DNA of 64,000 nucleotides from Streptomyces cinnabarinus (GCF_027270315.1 NZ_CP114413.1:2480001-2544000); one strand, 5' to 3'. Positions 26,240 to 35,785 are shown, counted from the first letter of the stretch. The notes: generated from the letters alone by a model not told the origin. A program made the numbers and translations.

Positions 26240-27259
26240 TCAAGCCTTCACCAACCCTTGCTGCGCGGCCCCGCCCAGTGCCAGGTACACGTCCTCCAGG
26301 CTGGGCGTGGCGAGGGTGAAGTCGTCGAGGGCGGAGAAGGCGGCCCCGCCGGTGACGGTGGCGACGACCGCGCGGGCCTCCTCGGGCGCGAGCCGCAGGG
26401 TCCAGCGGCGCCCGGACTCCACGACCCGGTCCTGGAGCGCGGCCACCTCGGGCACATGCAGCGGCGCCGCCTCCCGCCACACCAGGTCGACCCGGACCTC
26501 CCCGGCGACCTGCTCCTTGAGCCCGCCCGGGGTGTCACAGGCGATCACCTGTCCCCGGTCCAGCACGGCGACCCGGTCCAGCACGGTCTCGGCCTCGATG
26601 ACGTTGTGGGTGACGAGCAGGACGGTGGTGCCGTGCTCGGCCCGCCGCCGGTCGACGGCGGACCAGACCGCGCGCCGCGCCACGGGGTCCATCCCGGTGG
26701 TCGGCTCGTCGAGCACCAGCAGCGGCCGCTCGCCCACGAGAGCGGCGGCGAAACAGGCGAGCCTGCGCTGGCCCCCGGACAGCTTCTTCAGGGGCCGCCC
26801 GGCGAGCTCGGTCAGCCCCAGCTCCGCCAGTACGGCGTCCCGCTCGGCGCGTGCCGTGTGCACGTCCAGTCCGCGCAGCCGCCCGGTGGTCTCGGCGGCG
26901 AGGGAGACGGTCAGCTCGTCGAGGGCGGTCGACTCCTGGCCGAGGTAGGCGAGGATCCGCGCGGCGCGCTCCGGGTGCCGCACGATGTCGTGCCCGAGGA
27001 TCTCCACGCTGCCGCGGTCGGGCCGCATCAGCCCGGTGAGCTGCCGTACGAGGGTGGTCTTTCCTGCGCCGTTCGGGCCGAGCAGCCCGAAGATCTCACC
27101 GCGCCGGATGTCCAGCCGTACGTCGTCGGTGGCCCGCACCTCGGGGGTGGCGGGGGTGCCGCGCCGGGCCCGTACCGCCGGATAGGTCTTGGTCAGTCCG
27201 CGCACGGCGCACACGACATCCCCACTGGGCCGAAGTGCCGGTGCCGCGCGCTTACTCAC
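26240..27259 (-). CDS. ABC transporter ATP-binding protein
   Basis: 339 aa. Walker A GPNGAGKT near residue 62, Q-loop GQES, signature LSGGQRR near 165, Walker B LLVLDEPTTGMD near 185 and H-loop VTHN near 215, followed by a C-terminal domain ending in SLEDVYLALGG as in drug or Nod-type exporters. The chosen start is GTG at 27259 (VSKRAAPAL); the frame is open upstream but lacks homology. Partner of the ABC-2 permease downstream. Confidence 0.9.
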   Translation of the reverse strand: MSKRAAPALRPSGDVVCAVRGLTKTYPAVRARRGTPATPEVRATDDVRLDIRRGEIFGLLGPNGAGKTTLVRQLTGLMRPDRGSVEILGHDIVRHPERAARILAYLGQESTALDELTVSLAAETTGRLRGLDVHTARAERDAVLAELGLTELAGRPLKKLSGGQRRLACFAAALVGERPLLVLDEPTTGMDPVARRAVWSAVDRRRAEHGTTVLLVTHNVIEAETVLDRVAVLDRGQVIACDTPGGLKEQVAGEVRVDLVWREAAPLHVPEVAALQDRVVESGRRWTLRLAPEEARAVVATVTGGAAFSALDDFTLATPSLEDVYLALGGAAQQGLVKA

Positions 27260-27320
27260 AAGGGATGAGACTACGGGGTCGGCGGGCTCCGCTCGTCCTG
27301 GGGGCGGCGTATGTGCCGTT

Positions 27321-28538
27321 TCACTCCCCCGCCGACGCGTGCTCCGCGGCCGTCCGGACATCGATCTCCCGCCAGAATCCGGCCCGGATCGCGTACCGGT
27401 CGTGCTCATCGATCTGGTCGTCCTTGTGGGCGAGCAGCCCGAACCGGGCGGCGTAGCGCAGCAGCTCGCCGTCGATGCGGTGCGGGATCCGCGGGTACAT
27501 CCCGGAGAGCTTCTGGAGATGGCTCTGGTCGCCGAGCCGCTCCATCCACCGGCGCGCGAACACCTGTCCGACCTCGTAGGGGTCTCCGCCGACGGTGGTG
27601 ATGTCCTCCTCGCGGTCGGCCCATCGCTGCTCCGCCGTGGTGAGCTGGGCGAGCGTCGGCATGGTGGCGACCTCGGGCGGCTCGGCGGTGGCGCCGGGCC
27701 GGTCCACCCAGCCCTTGTCGGAGGACCAGCGCAGGGTCGCGCTGGCGGGGTGCGGGGCGGCCGGTGCGCCGGGCCCGCGCAGGGCGGCCAGGTCCTTCGG
27801 CGTGGGCACGCCCTTCGGCGCGGGCACCCGGTCCTGGGTGCCGTTCTCCGTGGCGGCGGCCGGTGCCCGGTGCTCGCGCTCCTCGGTGGGCCGCTCGGCC
27901 GCGGCGAGCGCGGAGTCGGGCAGTGGCGCGGAGAGGATCGCGGCGATCTCGGGCCGGGGCGCGGGCGGCGGCGCGCAGATCCCGCCGAGCTCCTTGGCGC
28001 GTACGGCCTTGTTGATCCACGTACGGTCCAGCACGCGCCGCTCGTCGGCCTCGGCGACCAGGTCCTCGGACTGGTTGTAGTCGCCATCGGCGGCCTGGAC
28101 GGCCCACAGGTGCACGGCGACGCCGTGTTCCTTCGCGGCCATCATGCCCGGCAGCAGATCGCCGTCGCCGGTGACCAGCACGATGTCGGAGCAGGCCCGG
28201 TTGCGGGCCAGTTCGGTCAGCTCGGCGTGCATCGCGGCGTCCACGCCCTTCTGGGCCCAGCGTCCGTCGCTACGGGTCAGCGCGCCGAGGCGCACGGTGA
28301 CCCGGGGCATCACGCGCAGCCTGCGGTGCTCGGGCTGCGGGACGCGGTCGGGGGCGCCGTCGAACCAGTAGATGCGCAGCAGCGGGCGCTCGGTGTCCGA
28401 CTCGGCTCGCTCGCGCAAACCCTGGATCAGGGCGGTGTGATCGACGGTGATCCGGGAGCGGGAGGGCTCTCCGGCGAGGAGTGAGGCGGCGGCCCCCAGC
28501 AGATACCCGGCGTCCACCAGGACGATGCAGCGGTCCAC
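27321..28538 (-). CDS. NYN (PIN-like) domain protein
   Basis: 405 aa. The N-terminal NYN nuclease-like domain spans residues 1-165 with acidic residues in CIVLVDAGYLLGAA, DAAMHAELTELA and VLVTGDGDLLPGM; these Asp residues would bind Mg2+ in an RNase-type site. It is followed by a Pro/Ala-rich linker (about 210-280) and a C-terminal conserved segment (VGQVFARRWMERLGDQSHLQ, then the helix IDGELLRYAARFGLL). GTG at 28538 has AAAGAGG 8 bases before it; the GTG at 28547 overlaps that site. Predicted RNA processing or decay; target unknown. Confidence 0.85.
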   Translation of the reverse strand: MDRCIVLVDAGYLLGAAASLLAGEPSRSRITVDHTALIQGLRERAESDTERPLLRIYWFDGAPDRVPQPEHRRLRVMPRVTVRLGALTRSDGRWAQKGVDAAMHAELTELARNRACSDIVLVTGDGDLLPGMMAAKEHGVAVHLWAVQAADGDYNQSEDLVAEADERRVLDRTWINKAVRAKELGGICAPPPAPRPEIAAILSAPLPDSALAAAERPTEEREHRAPAAATENGTQDRVPAPKGVPTPKDLAALRGPGAPAAPHPASATLRWSSDKGWVDRPGATAEPPEVATMPTLAQLTTAEQRWADREEDITTVGGDPYEVGQVFARRWMERLGDQSHLQKLSGMYPRIPHRIDGELLRYAARFGLLAHKDDQIDEHDRYAIRAGFWREIDVRTAAEHASAGE

Positions 28539-28762
28539 GCGATCCACCCTCTTTCCGGGAGGTTTGCTTCGGGCTTCCTTCGAGTCTGCCCGACCTCGCG
28601 AAGGTTAACGGCCGGAACTCGATCTTCGGCGTGGCGTTTCGGGGTGAGCGGCCCGAACGAGCGCCGTCACGCACCGTAATCTTCCGAAATGCGTCCCTTG
28701 TCAGCCTATGTGAATCTGGTCGCGGCCCTGGCCCCTAGATCCCCCACAGGAGGCAGATCACC

Positions 28763-28927
28763 ATGGCCAAGAACAAGAACCGTGACCGAAAGCAGCCGCA
28801 GTCCGAGCGCGGACAGCAGCAGGCCCAGCAGTCCTCGATGGAGGCGCAGGCCGAGCAGCGGATGTCCCAGGTGACGCCGAGCGACATCGCGCGCAAGGGC
28901 AAGCAGAAGAAGTTCGGTCACAACTGA
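28763..28927 (+). CDS. small basic Gln-rich protein, 54 aa
   Basis: ATG at 28763 with AGGAGG 8 bases upstream and stop at 28925-28927. The protein begins MAKNKNRDRKQPQSERGQQQ, has a Gln/Ser/Met-rich middle and ends SDIARKGKQKKFGHN. It is highly charged, probably disordered and nucleic-acid-binding-like. It is bounded by a strong terminator and sits alone between divergent nynA-like and convergent dnaE genes. I believe a close homologue is widespread in Streptomyces; function unknown. Confidence 0.8.
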   Translation: MAKNKNRDRKQPQSERGQQQAQQSSMEAQAEQRMSQVTPSDIARKGKQKKFGHN

Positions 28928-28963
28928 CATCTTCATAACGGGCCGTTGAAGGCCAGGCACATG

Positions 28964-29000
28964 GAGAGGGGCGCATCCGACACGCGGATGCGCCCCTCTC
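28964..29000. terminator. bidirectional hairpin between small gene and dnaE
   Basis: A perfect 16-bp stem GAGAGGGGCGCATCCG with a 5-base loop lies between convergent genes ending at 28927 (+) and 29019 (-). Confidence 0.85.
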
Positions 29001-29018
29001 GCCTGTCCTCTGTCCTCG

Positions 29019-32000
29019 CTAGCCGGCCAGGCAGGACGGGCCGAGCAGCACCTTGAGGTCGCCGAAGAGCGCCGGGTCCGGCTTCACCCGGTGCCGGTCC
29101 AGACGCAGCACGGTCGTCCGGGTCGGGCCCTGGAGCTTGATCCGGACCTCGCTGTCGCCCTTGTGGTGGCTGAGGATCTCGCCGAGGCGGCTGACCATCG
29201 GAGGGGTGACCTTGACCGCGGGGATGGTGAGGACGACCGGGGCGTTGGTGCCCGCGTTCGACAGGTCCGGCACCATCAGCTCCATGGCGACCAGCCGCGG
29301 CACGTCCTCGCGCTTGTCGAGGCGTCCCTTGACGAAGACCACCGCGTCCTCGACGAGCTGGGTCGAGACGAGCTGGTAGGTCGCCGGGAAGAACATGCAC
29401 TCGATGGAACCGGCCAGGTCCTCGACGGTGGCGATGGCCCAGGCGTTGCCCTGCTTGGTCATCTTGCGCTGGAGGCCGGAGATGATGCCGCCGATGGTGA
29501 CGACCGCGCCGTCCGCGTGCTCACCTCCGGTGAGCTGGGCGATGCCCGCGTCCGCCTTGTCGGACAGCACGTGCTCCAGGCCGAAGAGCGGGTGGTCGGA
29601 GACGTACAGACCGAGCATCTCCCGCTCCTGGGCGAGCAGATAGGTCTTGTCCCACTCGTCGGTGGTGAACTCCACGTCGAGCCCGAAGCCGGGCTCGTTG
29701 CTCTCCTCCTCGCCCATGCCGCCGAAGAGGTCGAACTGGCCCTCGGCCTCCTTGCGCTTGACCGCGACCACGTTGTCGATCATCGAGTCGAAGTGCGCGG
29801 TGAGGCCCTTGCGGGTGTGCCCCATGGTGTCGAACGCGCCCGCCTTGATCAGCGACTCCGTGGTCCGCTTGTTGCAGGCGACGGCCTCGACCTTGTCGAG
29901 GTAGTCGGGGAAGGAGGCGTACTTGCCCTTGGCCTTGCGGCTCTTGATGATCGACTCGACGACGTTGGTCCCGACGTTGCGCACGGCCTCCAGGCCGAAG
30001 AGGATCACGTCGTCGCCCTGGGCGGCGAAGTTGTGCACCGACTCGTTGACGTTAGGCGGCAGCACCTTGATGCCCATACGACGGCATTCGTTGAGGTAGA
30101 TCGCCGACTTGTCCTTGTCGTCCTTGACGGAGGTCAGCAGCGCGGCCATGTACTCGGCCGGGTAGTTCGCCTTGAGGTAGGCCGTCCAGTACGAGACCAG
30201 TCCGTACGCGGCCGAGTGCGCCTTGTTGAAGGCGTAGCCGGCGAACGGGACCAGGACGTCCCACAGGGCCTGGATGGCCTCGTCGCTGTATTCGTTCTTG
30301 CGGGCGCCGGCCTGGAAGATGGTGAAGTTCTTCGCCAGTTCCTCGGGCTTCTTCTTGCCCATCACGCGGCGGAGGATGTCGGCCTCGCCGAGCGAGTACC
30401 CGGCGATGATCTGGGCGGCCTTCTGCACCTGCTCCTGGTAGACGATCAGGCCGTAGGTGACGGCCAGGACCTCCTCCAGGGGCTTCTCCAGCTCCTTGTG
30501 GATCGGGGTGATCTCCTGGAGCTTGTTCTTGCGGAGCGCGTAGTTGGTGTGCGAGTCCATGCCCATCGGGCCCGGACGGTAGAGCGCCGACACGGCGGAG
30601 ATGTCTTCGAAGTTGTCGGGCTTCATCAGGCGCAGCAGCGAGCGCATGGGGCCGCCGTCGAACTGGAAGACGCCGAGGGTCTCACCGCGCTGGAGCAGTT
30701 CGAAGGTCGTCGGGTCGTCGAGCGGCAGCGCCAGCAGGTCGAGGTCGACGCCCTTGTTGGACTTCACCATCTTGACGGCGTCGTCCATGATCGTCAGGTT
30801 GCGCAGGCCGAGGAAGTCCATCTTCAGCAGGCCGAGCGACTCGCACTGCGGGTAGTCCCACTGCGTGATGGTCACGCCGTCGGTGTGCCGCACCCAGATC
30901 GGGGCGTGGTCGACGATCGGCTCGCTGGACATGATCACGCCGGCGGCGTGCACGCCCATCTGCCGGACCAGGCCCTCGACGCCCTTGGCGGTGTCGATGA
31001 CCTTCTTCACGTCCGGCTCGTTCTCGTACATCGCCCGGATCTCGCCCGCCTCGCTGTAGCGCGGGTGGGAGGGGTTGGTGATGCCGTCGAGGTCGATGCC
31101 CTTGCCGAGGACGTCCGCGGGCATGGCCTTGGTGAGCCGGTCGCCCATCGCGTACGGGTAGCCCAGCACGCGCGCGGAGTCCTTGATGGCGTTCTTCGCC
31201 TTGATCTTGCCGTAGGTGCCGATCATGGCGACCTTGTCGGAGCCGTACTTCTCCGTCACGTACCTGATCACCTCGACGCGCCGACGCTCGTCGAAGTCGA
31301 TGTCGACGTCGGGCATGGAGATGCGCTCGGGGTTGAGGAACCGCTCGAAGATCAGACCGTGCGGGATCGGGTCGAGGTCGGTGATGCCCATGGCGTAGGC
31401 GACGATCGAGCCGGCCGCCGAGCCTCGGCCGGGGCCGACCGCGATGCCCTGCTTCTTGGCCCACATGATGAAGTCGGCGACCACGAGGAAGTAGCCCGGG
31501 AACCCCATCGAGATGATGGTGTCCATCTCGTACTCGACCTGCTTCATGCGGTCGTCCGGAATGCCGTCCGGGAAGCGGCGGTTCATCCCGCGCATGGTCT
31601 CCTCGCGGAACCAGGAGACCTCGGTGTAGCCCTCGGGGATGTCGAACTTGGGCATGAGGTTCCGCTCCTGGAACATGCCCGTGGTGTCGACCTGCTCGGC
31701 GACCAGGAGGGTGTTGCGGCAGCCCTCCTGCCAGGCGTCCGAGGAGTCGACGGCGTACATCTCGTCCGTGGACTTCAGGTAGTAGCCCGTGCCGTCGAAC
31801 CGGAAGCGGTCGGGGTCGGAGAGGTTCTTGCCGGTCTGGATGCACAGCAGGGCGTCGTGCGCGGTCGCCTCGTGCGCGTAGGTGTAGTGCGAGTCATTGG
31901 TGACCAGCGGGGGGATGCCGAGCTTCTTGCCGATCTCCAGCAGGCCGTCGCGGACCCGGCGCTCGATCTCGATGCCGTGGTCCATCAGCTCCAGGAAGTA

Positions 32001-32558
32001 GCGGTCCTTGCCGAAGATGTCCTGGTACTCGGCCGCCGCCTTGAGTGCCTCCTCCTCCTGACCGAGCCGCAGCCGGGTCTGGAGCTCGCCGGAGGGGCAG
32101 CCGGTGGAGGCGATGAGCCCCTCGGACCACTGGGAGATGGTCTCCTTGTCCATCCGGGGCCACTTCTGGAGCCAGCCCTCGGCGTAGGCGTCGGAGGAGA
32201 GCTTGAAGAGGTTGTGCAGGCCCGTCGCGCTGGCCGCCCAGATCGTCTTGTGGGTGTAACCGCCCGAGCCGGAGACGTCGTCCCGCTTCTGGTGCGGCTG
32301 ACCCCACTGGATCTTGCGCTTGTTGCGCCGGGACTCGGGGGCGACATAGGCCTCGATCCCGATGATCGGGGTGACTCCGGCCTTCTTCGCGGAGTGGAAG
32401 AAGTCGTACGCGCCATGGAGGTTGCCGTGGTCGGACATGGCGATGTGCGTCATGCCCATCTCATTGCACGCGTCGAACATGTCCTTCAGCCGCGCGGCAC
32501 CGTCCAGCAGCGAGTACTGGGTGTGGACGTGCAGGTGCGTGAACGGCGGCTTTGACAC
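29019..32558 (-). CDS. dnaE: DNA polymerase III alpha subunit, replicative
   Basis: 1179 aa. Order: PHP domain (residues 1-270; HLHVHTQYSLLDGAARL and MSDHGNLHGAYDF with metal-binding His), catalytic core with VGPGRGSAAGSIVAYAMG near 375 and PDVDIDFDERRR near 410 (catalytic Asp triad region), fingers and tau-binding segments with QEQVQKAAQIIAGYS and GYAFNKAHSAAYG, OB fold near 1000 (VTIGGIISGLQRKMTK), and a C-terminal tail. It is DnaE1 type; the His residues of an active PHP exonuclease are retained. Single gene, divergent from a DUF2252 gene. Confidence 0.98.
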   Translation of the reverse strand: MSKPPFTHLHVHTQYSLLDGAARLKDMFDACNEMGMTHIAMSDHGNLHGAYDFFHSAKKAGVTPIIGIEAYVAPESRRNKRKIQWGQPHQKRDDVSGSGGYTHKTIWAASATGLHNLFKLSSDAYAEGWLQKWPRMDKETISQWSEGLIASTGCPSGELQTRLRLGQEEEALKAAAEYQDIFGKDRYFLELMDHGIEIERRVRDGLLEIGKKLGIPPLVTNDSHYTYAHEATAHDALLCIQTGKNLSDPDRFRFDGTGYYLKSTDEMYAVDSSDAWQEGCRNTLLVAEQVDTTGMFQERNLMPKFDIPEGYTEVSWFREETMRGMNRRFPDGIPDDRMKQVEYEMDTIISMGFPGYFLVVADFIMWAKKQGIAVGPGRGSAAGSIVAYAMGITDLDPIPHGLIFERFLNPERISMPDVDIDFDERRRVEVIRYVTEKYGSDKVAMIGTYGKIKAKNAIKDSARVLGYPYAMGDRLTKAMPADVLGKGIDLDGITNPSHPRYSEAGEIRAMYENEPDVKKVIDTAKGVEGLVRQMGVHAAGVIMSSEPIVDHAPIWVRHTDGVTITQWDYPQCESLGLLKMDFLGLRNLTIMDDAVKMVKSNKGVDLDLLALPLDDPTTFELLQRGETLGVFQFDGGPMRSLLRLMKPDNFEDISAVSALYRPGPMGMDSHTNYALRKNKLQEITPIHKELEKPLEEVLAVTYGLIVYQEQVQKAAQIIAGYSLGEADILRRVMGKKKPEELAKNFTIFQAGARKNEYSDEAIQALWDVLVPFAGYAFNKAHSAAYGLVSYWTAYLKANYPAEYMAALLTSVKDDKDKSAIYLNECRRMGIKVLPPNVNESVHNFAAQGDDVILFGLEAVRNVGTNVVESIIKSRKAKGKYASFPDYLDKVEAVACNKRTTESLIKAGAFDTMGHTRKGLTAHFDSMIDNVVAVKRKEAEGQFDLFGGMGEEESNEPGFGLDVEFTTDEWDKTYLLAQEREMLGLYVSDHPLFGLEHVLSDKADAGIAQLTGGEHADGAVVTIGGIISGLQRKMTKQGNAWAIATVEDLAGSIECMFFPATYQLVSTQLVEDAVVFVKGRLDKREDVPRLVAMELMVPDLSNAGTNAPVVLTIPAVKVTPPMVSRLGEILSHHKGDSEVRIKLQGPTRTTVLRLDRHRVKPDPALFGDLKVLLGPSCLAG

Positions 32559-32728
32559 GGTGCGGCCTCCAGGGGAAACACTCGGCGACGGGCTGGCGGA
32601 CAGTTCTGGGGTCAGCGTCGAAGTCTATGCCGCGGCACTGACACTCGGCGGGCACTCCGACGTACGGTCGTGCGTTGGAGACGGCAGAGACGCTGTCGTA
32701 CATGCACTGCACCAGGAGGCACCCAGCG

Positions 32729-34054
32729 ATGTCGGTCCCGAAGCTCAGCGACGAGCAGCGCGGCGAGGAGATCCTCGCCGTATTCGACACCGCGTTCGGC
32801 GAGCTCCTGGCCGCCGACCCGGCCGCGTTCCGCGTGAAGTTCCGCAAGATGGCGGCCTCGGCGTTCGCGTTCTACCGCGGTACGGCGTGCCTCTTCTACC
32901 ACGACCTCGACCCCGAGAAGCGGGGCGGGCCATTCCTGGACGAGCGCACCTCGCGGGTGTGGATCCACGGCGATCTGCACGCGGAGAACTTCGGCACGTA
33001 CATGGACTCCACGGGCCGGCTGATCTTCAATGTCAACGACTTCGACGAGGCCTATGTCGGCCCGTTCACCTGGGACCTCAAGCGCTTCGCCGCCTCCGTC
33101 GCGCTGATCGGGTACGCGAAGGCGCTCAGCGACGAGCAGATCACCGAGCTGGTGCGGGTGTACGCGGGCGCGTACCGCGAGCGGATCCACGCGCTGGCGA
33201 CCGGCGCCAAGCGCGACGAAGTCCCGCCGTTCACCCTGGACACCGCCCAGGGGCCGCTGCTGGACGCGCTGCGCGACGCCCGCGCGCTGACCCGGTTCGG
33301 GCTGCTGGACTCGATGACCGAGATCCGTGACTTCGAGCGCCGGTTCGCCCCGGGCGGCGGCTCCATCGAGCTGGACGCGGCCACCCGCTACAAGGTGCTG
33401 GCCGCCTTCGACGGCTATCTGGAGACGCTGCCGGAGTCCTCCCTGAGCCGCCCGGACTCCTACCGCGTGAAGGACGTCGTGGGCCGCCGCGGCATCGGCA
33501 TCGGGTCGGCCGGGCTGCCGTCGTACAACATCCTGCTGGAGGGCAACAGCGACGCCCTGGAGAACGACGTCGTGATCTACATCAAGCAGGCCCAGACCCC
33601 GGCGGTCTCCCGGCACATCACCGACGCGGCGATCCGGGACTACTTCCAGCACGAGGGCCAGCGCACGGTGATCTCCCAGCGCGCGCTCCAGGCGCACGCC
33701 GACCCGTGGCTGGGCTGGACCGAGCTGGACGGCGCGGGGCAGCTGGTCGCGGAGGTCTCGCCGTACGCCGTGGACCTCGACTGGGGCGACATCGACGACC
33801 CGGAGGAGATCGCGGCGGTCGTCGCGGACCTCGGCCGGGCGACGGCGACGATGCACGCGGCGGCGGACGACACCTCCGGTGAGTCCCTGGTGCCGTTCTC
33901 CACCGAGCGGGCCATCGACGCGGCCATCGCGGCCGACGAGGACGGCTTCGCCGAGCTGCTGGTGGGCTTCGCGCACGACTACGGCGCCCGCGCGCGTGCC
34001 GACCACCAGGTCTTCGTGGACCTGTTCCGCAACGGCCGGATCCCCGGCCTGTGA
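32729..34054 (+). CDS. DUF2252 family protein
   Basis: 441 aa. RVWIHGDLHAENFGTY near residue 90 and FNVNDFDEAYVGP near residue 112 resemble the HGDxxxxN catalytic loop and DF(G/D) metal motif of aminoglycoside-phosphotransferase-type kinases, so a kinase-like fold is plausible. Other conserved segments: SYRVKDVVGRRGIGIGSAGL and VIYIKQAQTPA. ATG at 32729 has AGGAGG 10 bases before it. Substrate and activity unknown. It is divergent from dnaE with 170 bases between; no clear promoter boxes. Confidence 0.88.
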   Translation: MSVPKLSDEQRGEEILAVFDTAFGELLAADPAAFRVKFRKMAASAFAFYRGTACLFYHDLDPEKRGGPFLDERTSRVWIHGDLHAENFGTYMDSTGRLIFNVNDFDEAYVGPFTWDLKRFAASVALIGYAKALSDEQITELVRVYAGAYRERIHALATGAKRDEVPPFTLDTAQGPLLDALRDARALTRFGLLDSMTEIRDFERRFAPGGGSIELDAATRYKVLAAFDGYLETLPESSLSRPDSYRVKDVVGRRGIGIGSAGLPSYNILLEGNSDALENDVVIYIKQAQTPAVSRHITDAAIRDYFQHEGQRTVISQRALQAHADPWLGWTELDGAGQLVAEVSPYAVDLDWGDIDDPEEIAAVVADLGRATATMHAAADDTSGESLVPFSTERAIDAAIAADEDGFAELLVGFAHDYGARARADHQVFVDLFRNGRIPGL

Positions 34055-34149
34055 CCGCCCGCCCTGACCGACCGCCTGTGACCCAAGGGGCGTTCACAGG
34101 GCGCCTTTAGGGCTCCCTTACACCCCTCCGTGACAGACTCTCCTGCGCT

Positions 34150-34845
34150 ATGGACATATCCGGGATCCGACTGCGAGCACTGCGCGCGGCGCTGTTCACG
34201 GCACTCGTCGTGACACTCAGCACCGCGTCGCACGTGCTGCTGTCCCGGGTCCCGCTGCCGCTCAACACGGTGGCGCTGGTCGCGGCCACCGTGTTCGTCG
34301 TCGCCTACGCGCTGGCCGGGCGCGAGCGCGGCTTCGGGCGGATCGCGGCGCTGCTGATCCCGCTGGAGCTGGCCGCCGACACCGTCTTCACCACCGGCCA
34401 GCACGCCTGTTACGGCACCGCGGCCGGCCCGGTCGCGGGCCCGCTGCGCTCGGTCGGCCTGGACGTGCTGTGCGGTGACGGCACCCGGGTCGGCACCGCG
34501 CTGACAGCGGTCACCGAGCGGACCGGCACCGACCGGCTCGCCGACCTGCTGGCCCACGCCGATCCGCAGACCGCCTGGCTGCTGCTCGGCGCCCATGTCT
34601 CGGTCGGCCTGCTCGCCGCCGCCTGGCTGCGCCGCGGTGAGCGCGCGCTGGCCCAGCTGCTGCGGGCGGTCGCGGCCACCACCTTCCGGCCGCTGCTGCT
34701 GGCGGTCGCCGCCGTGACGGTCCGGCCGGCCCGGTCGGTCCGCCGGCTGCCCCGCCCCGGCCGCCGCACCACCGCCGCCCGTGAGCGGCTCCTCGTGCAC
34801 TCCCTGGGACGGCGTGGACCGCCGTGCTCGGCCGCTTTCGCCTGA
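34150..34845 (+). CDS. hypothetical integral membrane protein
   Basis: 231 aa with about four hydrophobic segments (residues 8-28, 38-55, 60-78 and 140-158) and a basic, Ala/Arg-rich C-terminal third. Two Cys (GQHACYGTA and LDVLCGDGTR) flank the predicted extracellular loop. The ATG at 34150 has no obvious ribosome-binding site (CCTGCGCT before). It is 68 bases upstream of a secreted thioredoxin-like gene, so a role in extracytoplasmic redox or metal handling is possible but unproven. Not a family I can name. Confidence 0.72.
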   Translation: MDISGIRLRALRAALFTALVVTLSTASHVLLSRVPLPLNTVALVAATVFVVAYALAGRERGFGRIAALLIPLELAADTVFTTGQHACYGTAAGPVAGPLRSVGLDVLCGDGTRVGTALTAVTERTGTDRLADLLAHADPQTAWLLLGAHVSVGLLAAAWLRRGERALAQLLRAVAATTFRPLLLAVAAVTVRPARSVRRLPRPGRRTTAARERLLVHSLGRRGPPCSAAFA

Positions 34846-34913
34846 GCACAGCACGTCCACCCCTATGTCTTCCGCGCACATGACGTGCGCGCGTCCCCAT
34901 GGAGAGAACCCAC

Positions 34914-35753
34914 ATGAGCAAGCGGAACAGCCAGGCTGCGAAGACGGCTGCGCGCGAGCGGCTGCGCGTCGAGCGTGAGCGCGAGGCCAAGCGGGCCAAG
35001 GTCAAGCGGCAGGTCGTGGTGGCCTGTTCGGTCGTCGGTGTGCTGGCCGCGGCCGGCGGCATCGGCTACGCCGTCGTGCAGTCCAACAAGCCGGGCCACT
35101 GGGAGGCGGTGCGCGACGAGAAGGTCGTCGCCCCGGCCAACACCACGGGCACCGACGGCACGACCGTCGTCATCGGCAAGGACAGCGCCAAGAAGACCCT
35201 CAAGGTCTACGAGGACCCGCGCTGCCCGGTCTGCGCCTCCTTCGAGCAGGCGGTCGGCTCGACCGTCGAGAAGGACGTCGAGGACGGCAAGTACAAGGTC
35301 CAGTTCGTCGGCGGCACCTTCCTCGACGGCGACTCCCTCGGCGACAACAAGATCGGCAGCAACGGCGAGGGCTCCAAGAACGCGATGAGCGCCCTCGGTG
35401 CCGCGCTGAACGTCAGCGACGAGGCCTTCCTCCAGTACAAGGCGGCGCTGTACTCGGCGAAGTGGCACCCGGAGGAGTCGGACGACAAGCTCAAGAGCGA
35501 CGACTACCTGATCGACATCGCCGGCTCCGTCGACGCGCTGAAGAACAACACCAAGTTCCAGAACGCGGTGAAGAACGGCACCTACGACGCCTGGGCGCTG
35601 GCCATGTCGAAGACCTTCGACACCAACAAGGACGACGTCACCGGCACCCCGAGCCTCGTGATGGACGGCAAGACGCTCACCACCGAGCAGGGCAACCCCC
35701 CGATGACGGTGGCGGAGTTCAACACCCTGGTCGACGGGGCGCTGAAGGGCTGA
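34914..35753 (+). CDS. membrane-anchored DsbA-like thioredoxin domain protein
   Basis: 279 aa. Basic N-terminus, one membrane segment (VVVACSVVGVLAAAGGIGYA near residue 40), then a long extracellular DsbA-type domain: redox motif CPVC in EDPRCPVCASFEQAVG near residue 100 and cis-Pro loop TGTPSLVMDGK near residue 243. ATG at 34914 with GGAGAG before it. Paralogue of the CPAC protein at 4160-4936; the differing dipeptides suggest different redox potentials. Followed by a perfect hairpin. Confidence 0.88.
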   Translation: MSKRNSQAAKTAARERLRVEREREAKRAKVKRQVVVACSVVGVLAAAGGIGYAVVQSNKPGHWEAVRDEKVVAPANTTGTDGTTVVIGKDSAKKTLKVYEDPRCPVCASFEQAVGSTVEKDVEDGKYKVQFVGGTFLDGDSLGDNKIGSNGEGSKNAMSALGAALNVSDEAFLQYKAALYSAKWHPEESDDKLKSDDYLIDIAGSVDALKNNTKFQNAVKNGTYDAWALAMSKTFDTNKDDVTGTPSLVMDGKTLTTEQGNPPMTVAEFNTLVDGALKG

Positions 35754-35785
35754 GCACGGCCCGAACGGCCCTACCGACAGACGAA

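Noticed and set aside
28549..28762. Possible further gene or RNA between the NYN gene and the 54-aa gene
   Set aside because: No start with a ribosome-binding site, no codon bias and no stable fold noticed beyond the gene already listed.
29091..32555. Open frame of more than 1100 codons opposite dnaE
   Set aside because: Long antisense frames are usual in DNA with extreme third-position GC; the translation is low-complexity (Val/Gly/Arg/Asp-rich) and the opposite strand is clearly dnaE.
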